Assembly: GCA_024398715.1 (NCBI GenBank)
Contig: JAKSIP010000010.1
Coordinates: forward strand, 1 to 64,000
Reading direction: 5' to 3'
Length of the DNA: 64,000 nucleotides
Origin: Bacteroidaceae bacterium
GTDB lineage: Bacteria > Bacteroidota > Bacteroidia > Bacteroidales > Bacteroidaceae
In this document: in pieces, positions 1 to 10,200 of the stretch
Numbering within the stretch: position 1 is the stretch's first letter
Layout of the letters: each line of letters starts with the position of its first letter
Program-made: the position numbers and the translations under genes
The notes under the pieces: generated by a model
What the model was told of the DNA's origin: nothing
Databases searched by the model: none
What the model saw: the letters and a program-made list of their open reading frames with translations, nothing else

Positions 1-3000
1 CATGGGCTACATACACCGCTTTGAACAGATCAGAATACTCCTCTTTCAGGAAATCAAGATTGTCCTGCTGGTCATCCACCACAAGCAGGGTATAGCCGAG
101 TGTGTTGAAATCTGTTTCAGGATTGATGGTGGAATACTGGTCCATAAACGGATCCGCATCTTCATCAGACTGCTCACACTGTTCAGGAATATCAGACACA
201 GAACTTGCAGTCAAGTCCTCATTTTTGCCGGTAACAACATCTGTCTTAAGTGTGGACGGAATATAGAGAAAGAATGTTGCGCCCTTGTTCAGATTATTGT
301 ACGCACTTATGGACCCTCCCATTTTTTCCATCATAACTTTAACGGAATAAAGGCTCATGCCTGTTCCGGGAATATCTGAATGTTCACGGACATGCGGTGC
401 AAAAATGCTGTCAATGTCGCCGCTGATTCCGCAACCCTCATCAATGACAGACAGTTTGATATTGCCAAGAGAAGAATACGATGTCACAACCTGTATACTG
501 CCCCCGCTACTGTACGTAATAGCGTTTTCTATCAGGATACATATCACTGCCTCCATCTTCCTGCAATCCATATTGACAACAGTTATCTGGGGATCATATA
601 CAGTTTTAAGTTCTATTCCTTTGGACCTTGCTTTCATTCTGTAGTCTATCAGAAGATTATCAAGCCACTTGCATAAATCAACCTGCTCTATCTCAAATGA
701 AAAGGAAGTGGCAAGCGGACTGTTGGCCTGAATTATCAAAGAATGCACGTTAATCAGACGGTCCACATATTTGATAAGATAACGGATGCTCTTTGATTGC
801 TCCCTGGACAAAGAAATGTTGTCAAGAAACTGCTTCAGAACATTGCTGACATTGTGATATGTTGTAATATTCTTATGCAGAATACCGGACAGCAGTTCAT
901 CCATCTGTCTGACATAAACGTTAGAAGTATCCTTATGGATTTTCTGTACATCACTGTTATATCTTTCCTTACTTTTCTTACGCAGATATATCACCTGAGC
1001 TGTTATGAGAATGGCCATAAGCAGGACAATAACACTTATCGCCAGAATGTTTTCCAAAGACACAGGTACATAAAAGGACATGATTTTATCCGGGTCTGAC
1101 CAACCGTTACGGCTGAACATCTGCAAATACAGGGAATAGCGCCCGCTGTTCAGATTATTCAGTTTGAGATATGGTTCAGTAGTCTCCAGTTCCATCACTA
1201 CATCGGAGCCTTTCATAACGCAATACCGGAGTTCCGATGTCTGCAAAGGATTCGGCTGGTTCAGTGCAATCTGGACAATTGCAGATGAATACCGCCTTGG
1301 AAAAACATAGTTCTGATTATCTGACAGAAGGACATTGTCGCTGGAATTGATCTGGACTGACAGAGTATGTGCCGATTTGGGAATCTGTAAAGACTGCATT
1401 GTACTGTACGGATTGATCACTGTCAAACCGGCAGAGCCGGGAAAATACAGTATTCCCCTATCTGATGTGAATGTATAATTGTAATACCTGTTATTCAAAG
1501 CCAAACCATCTTCCTGCGAGTAGTAATTATATATACCCGAATTCGGATCATATACCAGAAAGTGGTTGTCCGATGTAGCCAGCCATATTTTATCATATGT
1601 CTTATCTATCAGAAGAGTAGAATAATAACTGTTCGGGAAAGACTGGAGAATCATATCCATCTCATTGAACCGGTAATTGTACATGAACAGGCCGTCGCTG
1701 TTGACAAACCACAAATTGTTGTTTGCATCAGCAGCACAGGAGTATATTCGTGTTGAGCCCGTATAAAGACGGCGCGGTATGGAGGAATTTCCTGAAATCT
1801 CGTATATGGAATGCAACGTGGTCAGCAATATGCCATTGAAGATAGGAATGATTGAACCGACCCAGGTATCCGGATTTCCGTCTTTGTCTGTCAATATGAA
1901 CTCCGTAATCTCTCCTGTCTGACAATTGTATATATAATTTTTCGAATTGCAGTTGACAATGTAGATATCATTGTTGCTGGCATGGAACATCTGCAGATTC
2001 TGATAACCGATAGACGAACAGTCTGAATCACTTCCCAAGAAACGGAAAGGAGAAATTTGGGCGGTAGTCTTGTCAAATGTATAAAAATCATCGTACAAGG
2101 ACAGGAACAGCAATCTGTTGCTGTCCAAATCAGTAACAGCATTAACCTGCATACCGGCGGTAGAAGGGTATTGGGTCACCTCTTTGGTAATCTCGTCATA
2201 TCTGTTGATGCCGTCCACAGTACCCAGCCAGACAGCATTATCAGACTGACTGAATGAAAGGACAATATTGTTGGACAGCTTTGAATTACCTTTCAGATTA
2301 CTGTTGTTCAAAACGCATATATCATCCTTTGATACAAGAATCAGACCATTGTGTGTAGTTCCAACAAGCATGTTGACTCCAAGAGACATTGCACAATTGG
2401 ATTGCAGTATATACTGATTCTGGGCCAGCCTGAGCAATTTGTTGGACTTGTCTACTATTGCCATATCCCCACCATCGGTGACAAAACACAGATAAGAGTT
2501 CGGAGTTTCGGTTATACAGGTCACATTGTTACGCGGTAACGGAGAATTGCCGGTGTTGAAAACCTGATACTGCGTATAATTCATATCGGGTCTGTAGCCT
2601 ACAACTCCCTCATTGTAATACGCAACCCACAGTGTTCCGTACATATCCTGAAAGATTGCATCCGTATTGATATTTCCACCTATATGAGATAGCCGTGACA
2701 ACTTCCATGAATTTGTATTGAGTCTGAAAATTCCAGCCTTTTCATCGGCAAGAAGAATTGCATCATCGCCTTTTACCTTCAGAATTCTGGTGAAATTATA
2801 GGAACTTACACCATCCAGTACGTTCAGCAGAGACAATGATTCCGAAACAAATTCATATTGCAATATTATGGTGTTTCCCTTATGTCTTGTCAGAATCAGT
2901 GCAACGTCATTGTCATAAAAAACAGCAGAGGGAATTATTTTTTCATTGTCATACAACACTTCCTTGAAACAGGAAGAACCTATTGTCTGGCAAAGAAGAC

Positions 3001-3343
3001 CATTGTCAGTACTTACCAGAACAACCCTGGAATCAGGACTGCACGCCAGATGATTTACACGGCCAATGTCATAATAACCGGTTTCAGTATAATATTTCAG
3101 AAAAGAGAGCAGATGACCGTTAACGGCCACATTAAGTCCCGCATCGGTTCCAATCCACAAAATTCCATTATTGTTTGTTGCAAGACAAGTCACATTCTGG
3201 TTTGACAGTCCTTCCTCCGTTGAAAAAGGCCTGTAATGGAAATGAGACCTGGAGATTGTCAGAGTCTGTTCATTCTGAGCCAGGACATTGGAGCCCAGAA
3301 AGAAAACTGCCAACAATATCAATAAATAATTACTTCTTTTCAT
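1..3343 (-). CDS. HTCS-like hybrid sensor kinase/regulator A (partial, runs off left edge)
   Basis: A hybrid two-component sensor; 1114 residues are visible and the 3' end lies outside the window. It starts with a signal peptide (MKRSNYLLILLAVFFLGSNV). A periplasmic region rich in beta-propeller repeats (ILWIGTDAGLNV type) follows, then a Y_Y_Y-like domain, one membrane segment near positions 1070-985 and a kinase core. The N box (IENAITYS), G1 box (DEGCG) and G2 box (GTGMSLYSVK) are intact. The phospho-acceptor region is divergent: H823 sits in LHKNITT rather than HELRTPL, so the His is kept but the Pro is lost. The window ends just inside a receiver domain that begins LLVVDDQQDN. The start codon overlaps the stop of the upstream HTCS gene by 14 nt, so the two are probably translationally coupled. 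Whether an AraC output domain follows cannot be seen. HTCS proteins usually sense glycans, but no SusC/SusD pair is nearby and the ligand is unknown. Confidence 0.85.
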   Translation of the reverse strand, partial: MKRSNYLLILLAVFFLGSNVLAQNEQTLTISRSHFHYRPFSTEEGLSNQNVTCLATNNNGILWIGTDAGLNVAVNGHLLSFLKYYTETGYYDIGRVNHLACSPDSRVVLVSTDNGLLCQTIGSSCFKEVLYDNEKIIPSAVFYDNDVALILTRHKGNTIILQYEFVSESLSLLNVLDGVSSYNFTRILKVKGDDAILLADEKAGIFRLNTNSWKLSRLSHIGGNINTDAIFQDMYGTLWVAYYNEGVVGYRPDMNYTQYQVFNTGNSPLPRNNVTCITETPNSYLCFVTDGGDMAIVDKSNKLLRLAQNQYILQSNCAMSLGVNMLVGTTHNGLILVSKDDICVLNNSNLKGNSKLSNNIVLSFSQSDNAVWLGTVDGINRYDEITKEVTQYPSTAGMQVNAVTDLDSNRLLFLSLYDDFYTFDKTTAQISPFRFLGSDSDCSSIGYQNLQMFHASNNDIYIVNCNSKNYIYNCQTGEITEFILTDKDGNPDTWVGSIIPIFNGILLTTLHSIYEISGNSSIPRRLYTGSTRIYSCAADANNNLWFVNSDGLFMYNYRFNEMDMILQSFPNSYYSTLLIDKTYDKIWLATSDNHFLVYDPNSGIYNYYSQEDGLALNNRYYNYTFTSDRGILYFPGSAGLTVINPYSTMQSLQIPKSAHTLSVQINSSDNVLLSDNQNYVFPRRYSSAIVQIALNQPNPLQTSELRYCVMKGSDVVMELETTEPYLKLNNLNSGRYSLYLQMFSRNGWSDPDKIMSFYVPVSLENILAISVIVLLMAILITAQVIYLRKKSKERYNSDVQKIHKDTSNVYVRQMDELLSGILHKNITTYHNVSNVLKQFLDNISLSREQSKSIRYLIKYVDRLINVHSLIIQANSPLATSFSFEIEQVDLCKWLDNLLIDYRMKARSKGIELKTVYDPQITVVNMDCRKMEAVICILIENAITYSSGGSIQVVTSYSSLGNIKLSVIDEGCGISGDIDSIFAPHVREHSDIPGTGMSLYSVKVMMEKMGGSISAYNNLNKGATFFLYIPSTLKTDVVTGKNEDLTASSVSDIPEQCEQSDEDADPFMDQYSTINPETDFNTLGYTLLVVDDQQDNLDFLKEEYSDLFKAVYVAH

Positions 3344-6300
3344 TTGAAACGGATTCTAATATATTCTGAATATATTTTTCCAATGTAGTATCTGCCAAAG
3401 CCTTGATTTTGTCATTAATGTCTTTAACAGACAAACCCATATGCTGTTCCAGACCTTGCATATCAACAGCACCGCCCTGACTGTTATCAATATATCCATT
3501 CAGCATTGATACAAAATTCTCATCTGCCGGACTGAATGTATTTTCTGCGGTCAGCCTGCTGATCTTTCCTGATTCATATTTTTCGTAAACCCCTATCCTT
3601 TTACCAATGTGGAAACGGATTGTCTGATAAAAATCGTTAATATCAAAAGGTTTGTCAATAAAATCATCGGGGCTCAGTTTGTTTAATGTACTCTGATACA
3701 TGGACTCCGTTTTTGAAGAAATGGCAATAAACGGTATATGACTGGTTTTCAGATTGGTTTTCATTGCCGCGCAAAGTTCAAATCCATTCATGTCAGGCAT
3801 TAATATATCGCTGACAACTATATCCGGGCAATTCTGTTCAAGGCAGACCAAAGCTTCCACTCCGTCCGATGCCGTATAGACTTTCTGCAATTTGTCCTCC
3901 ATCTCGCCTGCTATATAATCAAGTACATCTTTCTGGTCATCAACCAGCAACAGAGACATCTTTTTTGTATTGACAAAAGTTGCTGATGCGGAATTGCATA
4001 CAACGCCGGCGGCGCCACCTTCCTGTTTCATTGAATTGATAGGGATATCCAACATGTGCAATGTGACTCCATCAGGACGATCGACGGTTGAGAGCCTGCC
4101 CTGCAATCTGTCGGCAATCGGTTGTGCATAAGAAAGAGCCCAGTCAAAAGACAGCCTGGTGTTCGGGATATCAGTCACAGATATACGTGCAAAACTTTGT
4201 GAGACAATACCGGTGGAAACAGTAACGGTTCCTTGAGAACTGTTGTTAATGGAATTTATAATCAGAAAAGACACAATTTTCTCCAGTTTTTTAACATCGG
4301 TATTCACCGATTGTACTTTATTATTTGGAGAGAACATAATCTTTACACCCTTGGCCTTGCATTCAACATCGAAAGACAAAATCAGTTTTTCAATAAATCC
4401 ATTCAATTCCAAAGACCGGATATCAATATCCTCGTCCTTATTGTCCGGGAAATACGTATTCATTATACAGTCTGCAATACGGCCTGCCTGATTGACATCT
4501 GCGTATACGTTCACAAGTTTATGATACAATTCTTCATTATCCGCAACACCCTCCATTGCTGTTTTCAGCGGATCTTTTGCAGTATGCAGCGGAATTTTCA
4601 GCTGGCATATCATGTGGTTTATTGCACCCATTGTCTGCTCCATTTCCCGATAATCCGGTCTGGCAGTATGATTTTTCTTCCTTATATCCTGTACCAGCGA
4701 AACAAACAGCAGAACAACAATGGTCAACAGAATAGAAACGTAGAGCAGCATTGCCACAATGGAAAGGAACGGATTTCTGACAAGTTTTATATCGGCCAGA
4801 CGGGCCATTTCTCCCCAGCCATGAGTTCCAAGAACCGATGCGTACAATGAGTATCGTCCTGGAGACGTATTCCCAAGCTGGAAGTTCAAAGACGATGTAT
4901 AAAAATCCCTTACAACAATGAAACCTCTTTTCATAACGATGTGCAAACGTACAGAGGTCAAAGGATCCGAATTTGAGACATGGAAATTGCAGGATGCCAC
5001 TTTGTATGTCTGTGGCAATGATATACGATTGTTTTTCCCATTCAGGTAGATAACATCGTCATCGCATTTGAAAGAGTTGATGGATACCAGCTTGGAATCA
5101 TTGTCAAACGGCTTATATCCGTTTGGATTGACAACCAGAATGCCAGACAAACCTGGGAAATACAGAAAACCGTTGGAACCGGACAGCAGCGGATAGCGGA
5201 TAAAATGGTTCCTGTCATATAATTCATTGGGAAAAAGAGCATACCCGCCTGAAAGTATGTCAAGCCTGATAATATTACCTTTGGATGTTGTTACCCACAT
5301 CTCATTTTTAGAACGGTCCATTGCCATTCCTATTATGAACAGACCGTCAACTCCCAATACATCCAAAGAAAAAACCTGTTTCCTGTTATCTTCAATAAAG
5401 TTGTACTCAAATATATTTGTACCATCGGAATAGACAAATACAGAATCTCTCAGCGGGATTGCATCGGCAATCATATTCTCCGATTTGATAATCCGGCACG
5501 AACTCATTTCCGCCTTATCCAGTCCATAGATGGAATATTTGGAATGGAAATATGCATAATCAGGGTTGTCTATTTCTATTGGCTCAACATACTCGTCCTC
5601 TTTGGAAAAGTCAAAACTAAAACGCACAGCAGTACCGGTTTCCCTGTCATACAGAAAATTCACTCCTCCATAATTCAATATGTAAATCAGACCGTCTTTG
5701 GATTTGGCAAGTCTTACATTGGACAGAGATTCGTTACTTGCTTTGCCAAGTAAAGAAGGAGAATAGAATTCCTGTATTTTGCCATTACGGCGATTGATGG
5801 TTACCAGTCCGTTTATCTTGGACACGGCAAGATAATAACTGTCGTCAAGTGAAACCATAGACGTGATGTCGGAAAAATCCGCCCTGATAACCGGTTTAGT
5901 TCTGAAAAATCTGACATTAAAACGGTCAATTCCCCTATTGCTGCCTATAATGACATTTCCATCGGGTTCTTCTTCCAGAGATATTATCGAATTGCCTGCC
6001 AAAGAATAATTTTCATATATGGAAGAAGCGGACAAAGTACCTACAAAAGAAAATCTCATACTGACAGCACCGGATTTTTCGGTTATTCCGAAAAAATATC
6101 CCAAGCCTAAGGAAGAAAGCTTTTTTATGCTATGAATCTCGGCATCGTCCATATTGGAGACCATTCCGAACGGCTGGCTGATGAATGAGATTCCACTGTT
6201 TCCGGTAGCCAGACAAATATGTGACCTTGTATCTATGATATCGGTAAAACGGTTCTCGCCTACAGCATGAACAAAGTAAGTCTTTACCTGTTCGACCTGT

Positions 6301-7052
6301 TTGGCGTTAAGGTTCAGTCTGCATTGGAAAACAGTTCCTTTATCTGCACCAATCCACAAATCGCCGTTGGTATCGAAAAGAGCAACCGATGCCGACGCAT
6401 TACCCGGCAGATTGGAAATTTCCGATATATGAAGAGCGGTAAGGTCACAGAGATACAGCAATCCGCTTCTGTCTATCAACAGAATATGGGTACCGCCCGG
6501 AACCATAACCATACGCTGGACGTTGAACGCGAAAGACTGGAATTCCTTGAGAAGCACAAGCCTGCCGTTCTCAAAATTGTAGGAGTACAATGAATTGGAA
6601 TTACATGTATATATGTATGCAATATTTCCGTCATTGCACATGGCATCTGCAACAAGTCTGGCACTGCCGTAATAAAGAGGTTCTGAAATGGTATCAGCAA
6701 GTACATCGTAACAGGCTGTAACCATATCCGTAGCAAGAAGAGCCTTCTGTCCATATGGAAGAATATTCCTCATGTCAGACACTGAATATATCTGGCCTTC
6801 TGACTTCAGTTCCGGAGTGATTTCAGAAACATTGGTCCAATTCCCATTATTGGCAACATATACACCATTTGATGTACCTACCCAGAGATAATCAGAAGAT
6901 CTGGCCACCGCTCTGACCTCGGTATTGCCAAAAAAATGCTGAAACCGCACAAAATGCTGTTGCGGGAAAACTATCGCGCAATATAGAACAGAGAAACAGA
7001 TTGCAAGAACTCTTTTCAAACGTATATTTATTGTAATATCCTTAAATACCAT
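3330..7052 (-). CDS. HTCS-like sensor B: pseudokinase with intact receiver and truncated AraC tail
   Basis: A 1240-residue HTCS-like protein. Layout: N-terminal signal/anchor (residues about 10-30), periplasmic beta-propeller repeats (LWVGTSNGVYV, LWIGADKGTV), Y_Y_Y-like domain, membrane helix (about 785-810), kinase-like region, receiver (about 1030-1150), short tail. The kinase looks dead: the acceptor His position is C816 in MICQLKIPL, and no DxGxG box follows the N-box-like LIINSINNSS. The receiver looks functional, with the DD pair (LLVDDQKD), D1082 in SDILMPDMNG, a Ser after the core and the Lys in DKPF. After the usual linker (FSPADENF) only the first helix-turn-helix of an AraC domain is present; the protein stops where HTCS proteins normally continue with the second one. 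It lies between two paralogues in the same direction, 156 bp after sensor C and overlapping sensor A by 14 nt. I found no consensus promoter for it, so it may depend on sensor C transcription. Confidence 0.88.
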   Translation of the reverse strand: MVFKDITINIRLKRVLAICFSVLYCAIVFPQQHFVRFQHFFGNTEVRAVARSSDYLWVGTSNGVYVANNGNWTNVSEITPELKSEGQIYSVSDMRNILPYGQKALLATDMVTACYDVLADTISEPLYYGSARLVADAMCNDGNIAYIYTCNSNSLYSYNFENGRLVLLKEFQSFAFNVQRMVMVPGGTHILLIDRSGLLYLCDLTALHISEISNLPGNASASVALFDTNGDLWIGADKGTVFQCRLNLNAKQVEQVKTYFVHAVGENRFTDIIDTRSHICLATGNSGISFISQPFGMVSNMDDAEIHSIKKLSSLGLGYFFGITEKSGAVSMRFSFVGTLSASSIYENYSLAGNSIISLEEEPDGNVIIGSNRGIDRFNVRFFRTKPVIRADFSDITSMVSLDDSYYLAVSKINGLVTINRRNGKIQEFYSPSLLGKASNESLSNVRLAKSKDGLIYILNYGGVNFLYDRETGTAVRFSFDFSKEDEYVEPIEIDNPDYAYFHSKYSIYGLDKAEMSSCRIIKSENMIADAIPLRDSVFVYSDGTNIFEYNFIEDNRKQVFSLDVLGVDGLFIIGMAMDRSKNEMWVTTSKGNIIRLDILSGGYALFPNELYDRNHFIRYPLLSGSNGFLYFPGLSGILVVNPNGYKPFDNDSKLVSINSFKCDDDVIYLNGKNNRISLPQTYKVASCNFHVSNSDPLTSVRLHIVMKRGFIVVRDFYTSSLNFQLGNTSPGRYSLYASVLGTHGWGEMARLADIKLVRNPFLSIVAMLLYVSILLTIVVLLFVSLVQDIRKKNHTARPDYREMEQTMGAINHMICQLKIPLHTAKDPLKTAMEGVADNEELYHKLVNVYADVNQAGRIADCIMNTYFPDNKDEDIDIRSLELNGFIEKLILSFDVECKAKGVKIMFSPNNKVQSVNTDVKKLEKIVSFLIINSINNSSQGTVTVSTGIVSQSFARISVTDIPNTRLSFDWALSYAQPIADRLQGRLSTVDRPDGVTLHMLDIPINSMKQEGGAAGVVCNSASATFVNTKKMSLLLVDDQKDVLDYIAGEMEDKLQKVYTASDGVEALVCLEQNCPDIVVSDILMPDMNGFELCAAMKTNLKTSHIPFIAISSKTESMYQSTLNKLSPDDFIDKPFDINDFYQTIRFHIGKRIGVYEKYESGKISRLTAENTFSPADENFVSMLNGYIDNSQGGAVDMQGLEQHMGLSVKDINDKIKALADTTLEKYIQNILESVSNEKK

Positions 7053-7087
7053 CCAATTTGATATTTTTATACATATATTAACTTTAT

Positions 7088-7122
7088 TTTGAACTCATAT
7101 TGAATAAATAGAACTACATTTG
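7088..7122 (+). promoter_or_regulatory. Bacteroidota-type promoter, plus strand, between two minus-strand genes
   Basis: TTTG at 7088-7091 and TACATTTG at 7115-7122, separated by 23 nt, match the Bacteroidota -33/-7 consensus. It points away from sensor B into the 3' end of sensor C, where no plus-strand protein gene exists. Transcription would start near 7129. Confidence 0.5.
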
Positions 7123-7128
7123 CGTAAA

Positions 7129-7210
7129 TAGTTTTTTTGTTTATTCGTTGAATGAAAATTTGGTACCATTGAAACAGACGCAGCCGGACAGTCGTCCGGC
7201 TGTTCTTTTT
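7129..7210 (+). ncRNA. Candidate small RNA between HTCS genes
   Basis: Predicted only from position: a consensus plus-strand promoter ends at 7122, and a 9-bp perfect hairpin (7181-7202) followed by TTCTTTTT lies about 85 nt downstream, as expected for a short terminated transcript. It holds one six-codon reading frame (7151-7171, MKIWYH), whose DNA resembles the first codons of sensor C (ATGAAATATTGGTAC), so it could instead be a leftover gene start. No RNA family is recognised. Confidence 0.35.
7181..7210 (+). terminator. Hairpin plus T-rich tail
   Basis: CAGCCGGAC, loop AGTC, GTCCGGCTG (7181-7202), then TTCTTTTT on the plus strand. On the minus strand it lies 7 nt after the stop of sensor C and is preceded by an A-rich run, but no strong U-tract follows it in that direction. 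It could act as a weak terminator for sensor C, and better for a plus-strand transcript. Confidence 0.6.
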
Positions 7211-10200
7211 ATTTTCTGGCGTTCGCCTTCAAAAATTCAGAGGCTACCATACCTGTAAGTCGTTTAAATTTCATATCCACAAGTTCCTGGGTTACTCCCA
7301 AAGACGCCGCAAAAGCTGAAATATTTTTAAGAGCATTATCAGGATTCTGCGCACAGAATGTATTGAACTCTGTTACAAAACGTTCATCAGCAATGCTGAA
7401 AGTGCAGTCTGCAGACAATTGTCTAAGGTTTCCGTTCAAATATCTGTTTTGCAGATTGACACGTTCAATAAGCATCTCCTTGACGCTTTTGAATATCATT
7501 TTAGAATCAAACGGCATACTGAAAATCAAATCAGGACCTGTTTTGGGTTCATTTGCCATATCTGACATGGCTTCTGAGTTTGAAGAAAACAAAGCAACCG
7601 GTATGTGGCTCATAACAAGATTGGTCTTTATCTGAATGCACATTTCAACACCGCTCATATCAGGAAACAGCACATCGCTTATTACAAAGTCAGGTTGGGA
7701 GTTCCTGATAATTTCCATGGCGGAAGCAACACTTTGGGCAGACAGAATCTTTTTGAAAAGATAACGGAACTCTGTCTTGAAGAAGTCAGTCACATCTTTG
7801 TTATCATCAACAACCAATATGGAATACGATGTTGTATCGAAATTGGATAAAACAGAAGAATTATGCACTTCATTTTCATCAAACAGGGGGACTTCAAACC
7901 AGAAAGTTGAACCTACACCGGAAGGATTGTGCTCTGCACCGGCAGAGCCACCCAGTTTTTCTGCAAAATCCTTGACGGAAGAAAGTCCGATACCGAATCC
8001 GCTGGCTTTGCCTGCTTCTTTTGATTCACGGAAGAATTTTTTGAACAGCTCATCAGGAGAGCAGGTAAAACCTCTTCCCTGGTCCTCCACACTGAACCGG
8101 CATTTTCCATTATTCCTTAAAGTGCGGACAACAATGGTACCGCTATCACTGTATTTGATCGCATTGGTCAAAAGATTTCTGAGACATGATTCAAGCAATC
8201 TCTTGTCCGAGTCAATGCGCTTGAGGGACAAATCGGCAACAAACTTAAGACAAAGACCGCAGGACTCTGCCCTGTCCTGAAAATTGGAAATCATCTGGGT
8301 TACCCAATCATTTATATTTATTGTCTGGAGAAACAACTGATAATCGGAATTTTCTTCCTTGACCTGACTGAGAACGGTATTTATCATTTCAGTCATTTTG
8401 TCAATCTGCGGCAATGCAGCGGATAATTTATCGTGATCTGACTTTTTATCTGCCAATGCATCCAATGCAGTATTTATCCTGTTCATGACAATGAACAATG
8501 GAGAACGCAAATCGTGAACCGTACGTGCAATCTGTTCTATCTTGTTGTCTTTCTTCTCCTGGGTAAACATCAGACGGACCTGGGCAATTTTTTCTTCCTT
8601 GCGTCTCTGGGACAGCATATACAACAGCACAACAAGACCGGATACAAGAAGAAAATACAGGAAGAATGCATAAATGCTTGACATAAACGGTCTGTGGACC
8701 TTGAACTTGAATAATACTCCCGGGCTCTGCCAACCGGTACTGCCTTTGGCCGATACCTCCAACTTATAATTGCCCGGCATAAGATGGTAGAATGTTACAG
8801 AAGGTTCATTGCCAACAAATTCGTAAACCAGTCCCTTCCGATTTGAAACCAATGAATATTTCAACATGTCGGAACGTAAAGGATCTCCGTTGGAAACATC
8901 AAAACTGAAGGTCACATTGCTGTTGCCGTCAGGAATAACTATTCTGTCAACCAGATCAGATACAGGAACGCCGTTTACATACATACTGCGGAATTCCAGA
9001 GAAATCTGATTTTCACGGTCAAAAGCGCCATGGATGCCCGGCTCAAGCATAAGCATTCCGGCAGCACCGGAAATAAATATCCTGCCGTCAATAAGATTAG
9101 CAAAATTATTCGTATAACAGTTATCAGCGAAATTGGAAAAGGAATATGATACAAGCCTGTCATTGTCAATTTCGTAATAGGCAACATCGTTGTCTGAAAG
9201 AGTCATCCACAATAAACCGTTCTCATCACGGCATAACGATGAAATGAATATATTTTCATCAGGAACAACGAACACTTCCTTGATTTCCGATTTGTTCGGA
9301 TTGAATCTGAAAATGACATTTTTGACGGCAAAGAAAATACTTCCGTCCGGACATGGAGCAGAAGCTCCGATATAATCATTGCTGTTATACAATCTTCTGA
9401 CTCTCAGAGTACGATTGTTTATTTCAAAAATGGAATAGTTGGTCTGAATAAGGGTATGGTACTGGTTTGAATATGATTTCACTACATAATCCGTTGAGCC
9501 GTCCGGCAAAATATCAAAACTTTCATAGTGTCCGGACTTAGGTTCGTAGAAGTAGTTTTCATGACCAACATTGAAAATAAAGATATTGGCGCTACCGCAT
9601 TGGGAAATCATCAAGTTTCTATACAACTGCATCCGCACGCTGTTATCGTTGAGGAAAGGCAATGACAATGGCTTCAAACCGCCTGTTTTCTTATTGAACA
9701 GATAAAGACCTTTCCGTTTCAACAGACACAATAGACAATTCTCATCATATTCTGTCATACACGCAACCTTTTCGGGCAAAGTTGACGGATATCCATCAAC
9801 GCGGTTCCTGTTATAATCGGAATATAAGAACAATTTATTGATACCACCGCCATCTGTTCCCAGCCATATGCCGCCATCGCTTTTATCAGGGAGGATAGAC
9901 AAAACCGAACTATGGGAAAGCGATGTGTTTGTTTCTTTGGAATTTCTTGTGAATGTCTTATAGAAAGAAGACTTGACACTTGATATTCCATTGCCGCTGG
10001 TCACACAAATGATATGGTCATATCCCACATTGCAGATTTGCGATACAGACAACAAATCCTGAGACTGCAACAGTTGGTAACAGGTACCATCAGACAACTC
10101 GTAAATGTAAACACCCACTCCTTCTACACTGATGTAGATTCTGTATTTTGTAGAATCGATACAGCACGCCAGGATATTGTTGTCTTCCAGTCCGTTTTCC

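Noticed and set aside
4591..4640. H813 of sensor B (NHM) as an alternative phospho-acceptor
   Set aside because: It lies three residues before the position equivalent to H816 of sensor C, and the conserved L-x-x-P-L spacing aligns C816, not H813, with the acceptor; the missing G1 box also argues against activity.
4233..4850. Plus-strand open frame of 205 codons inside sensor B
   Set aside because: Mirror of the HTCS coding frame; no family resemblance and no promoter.
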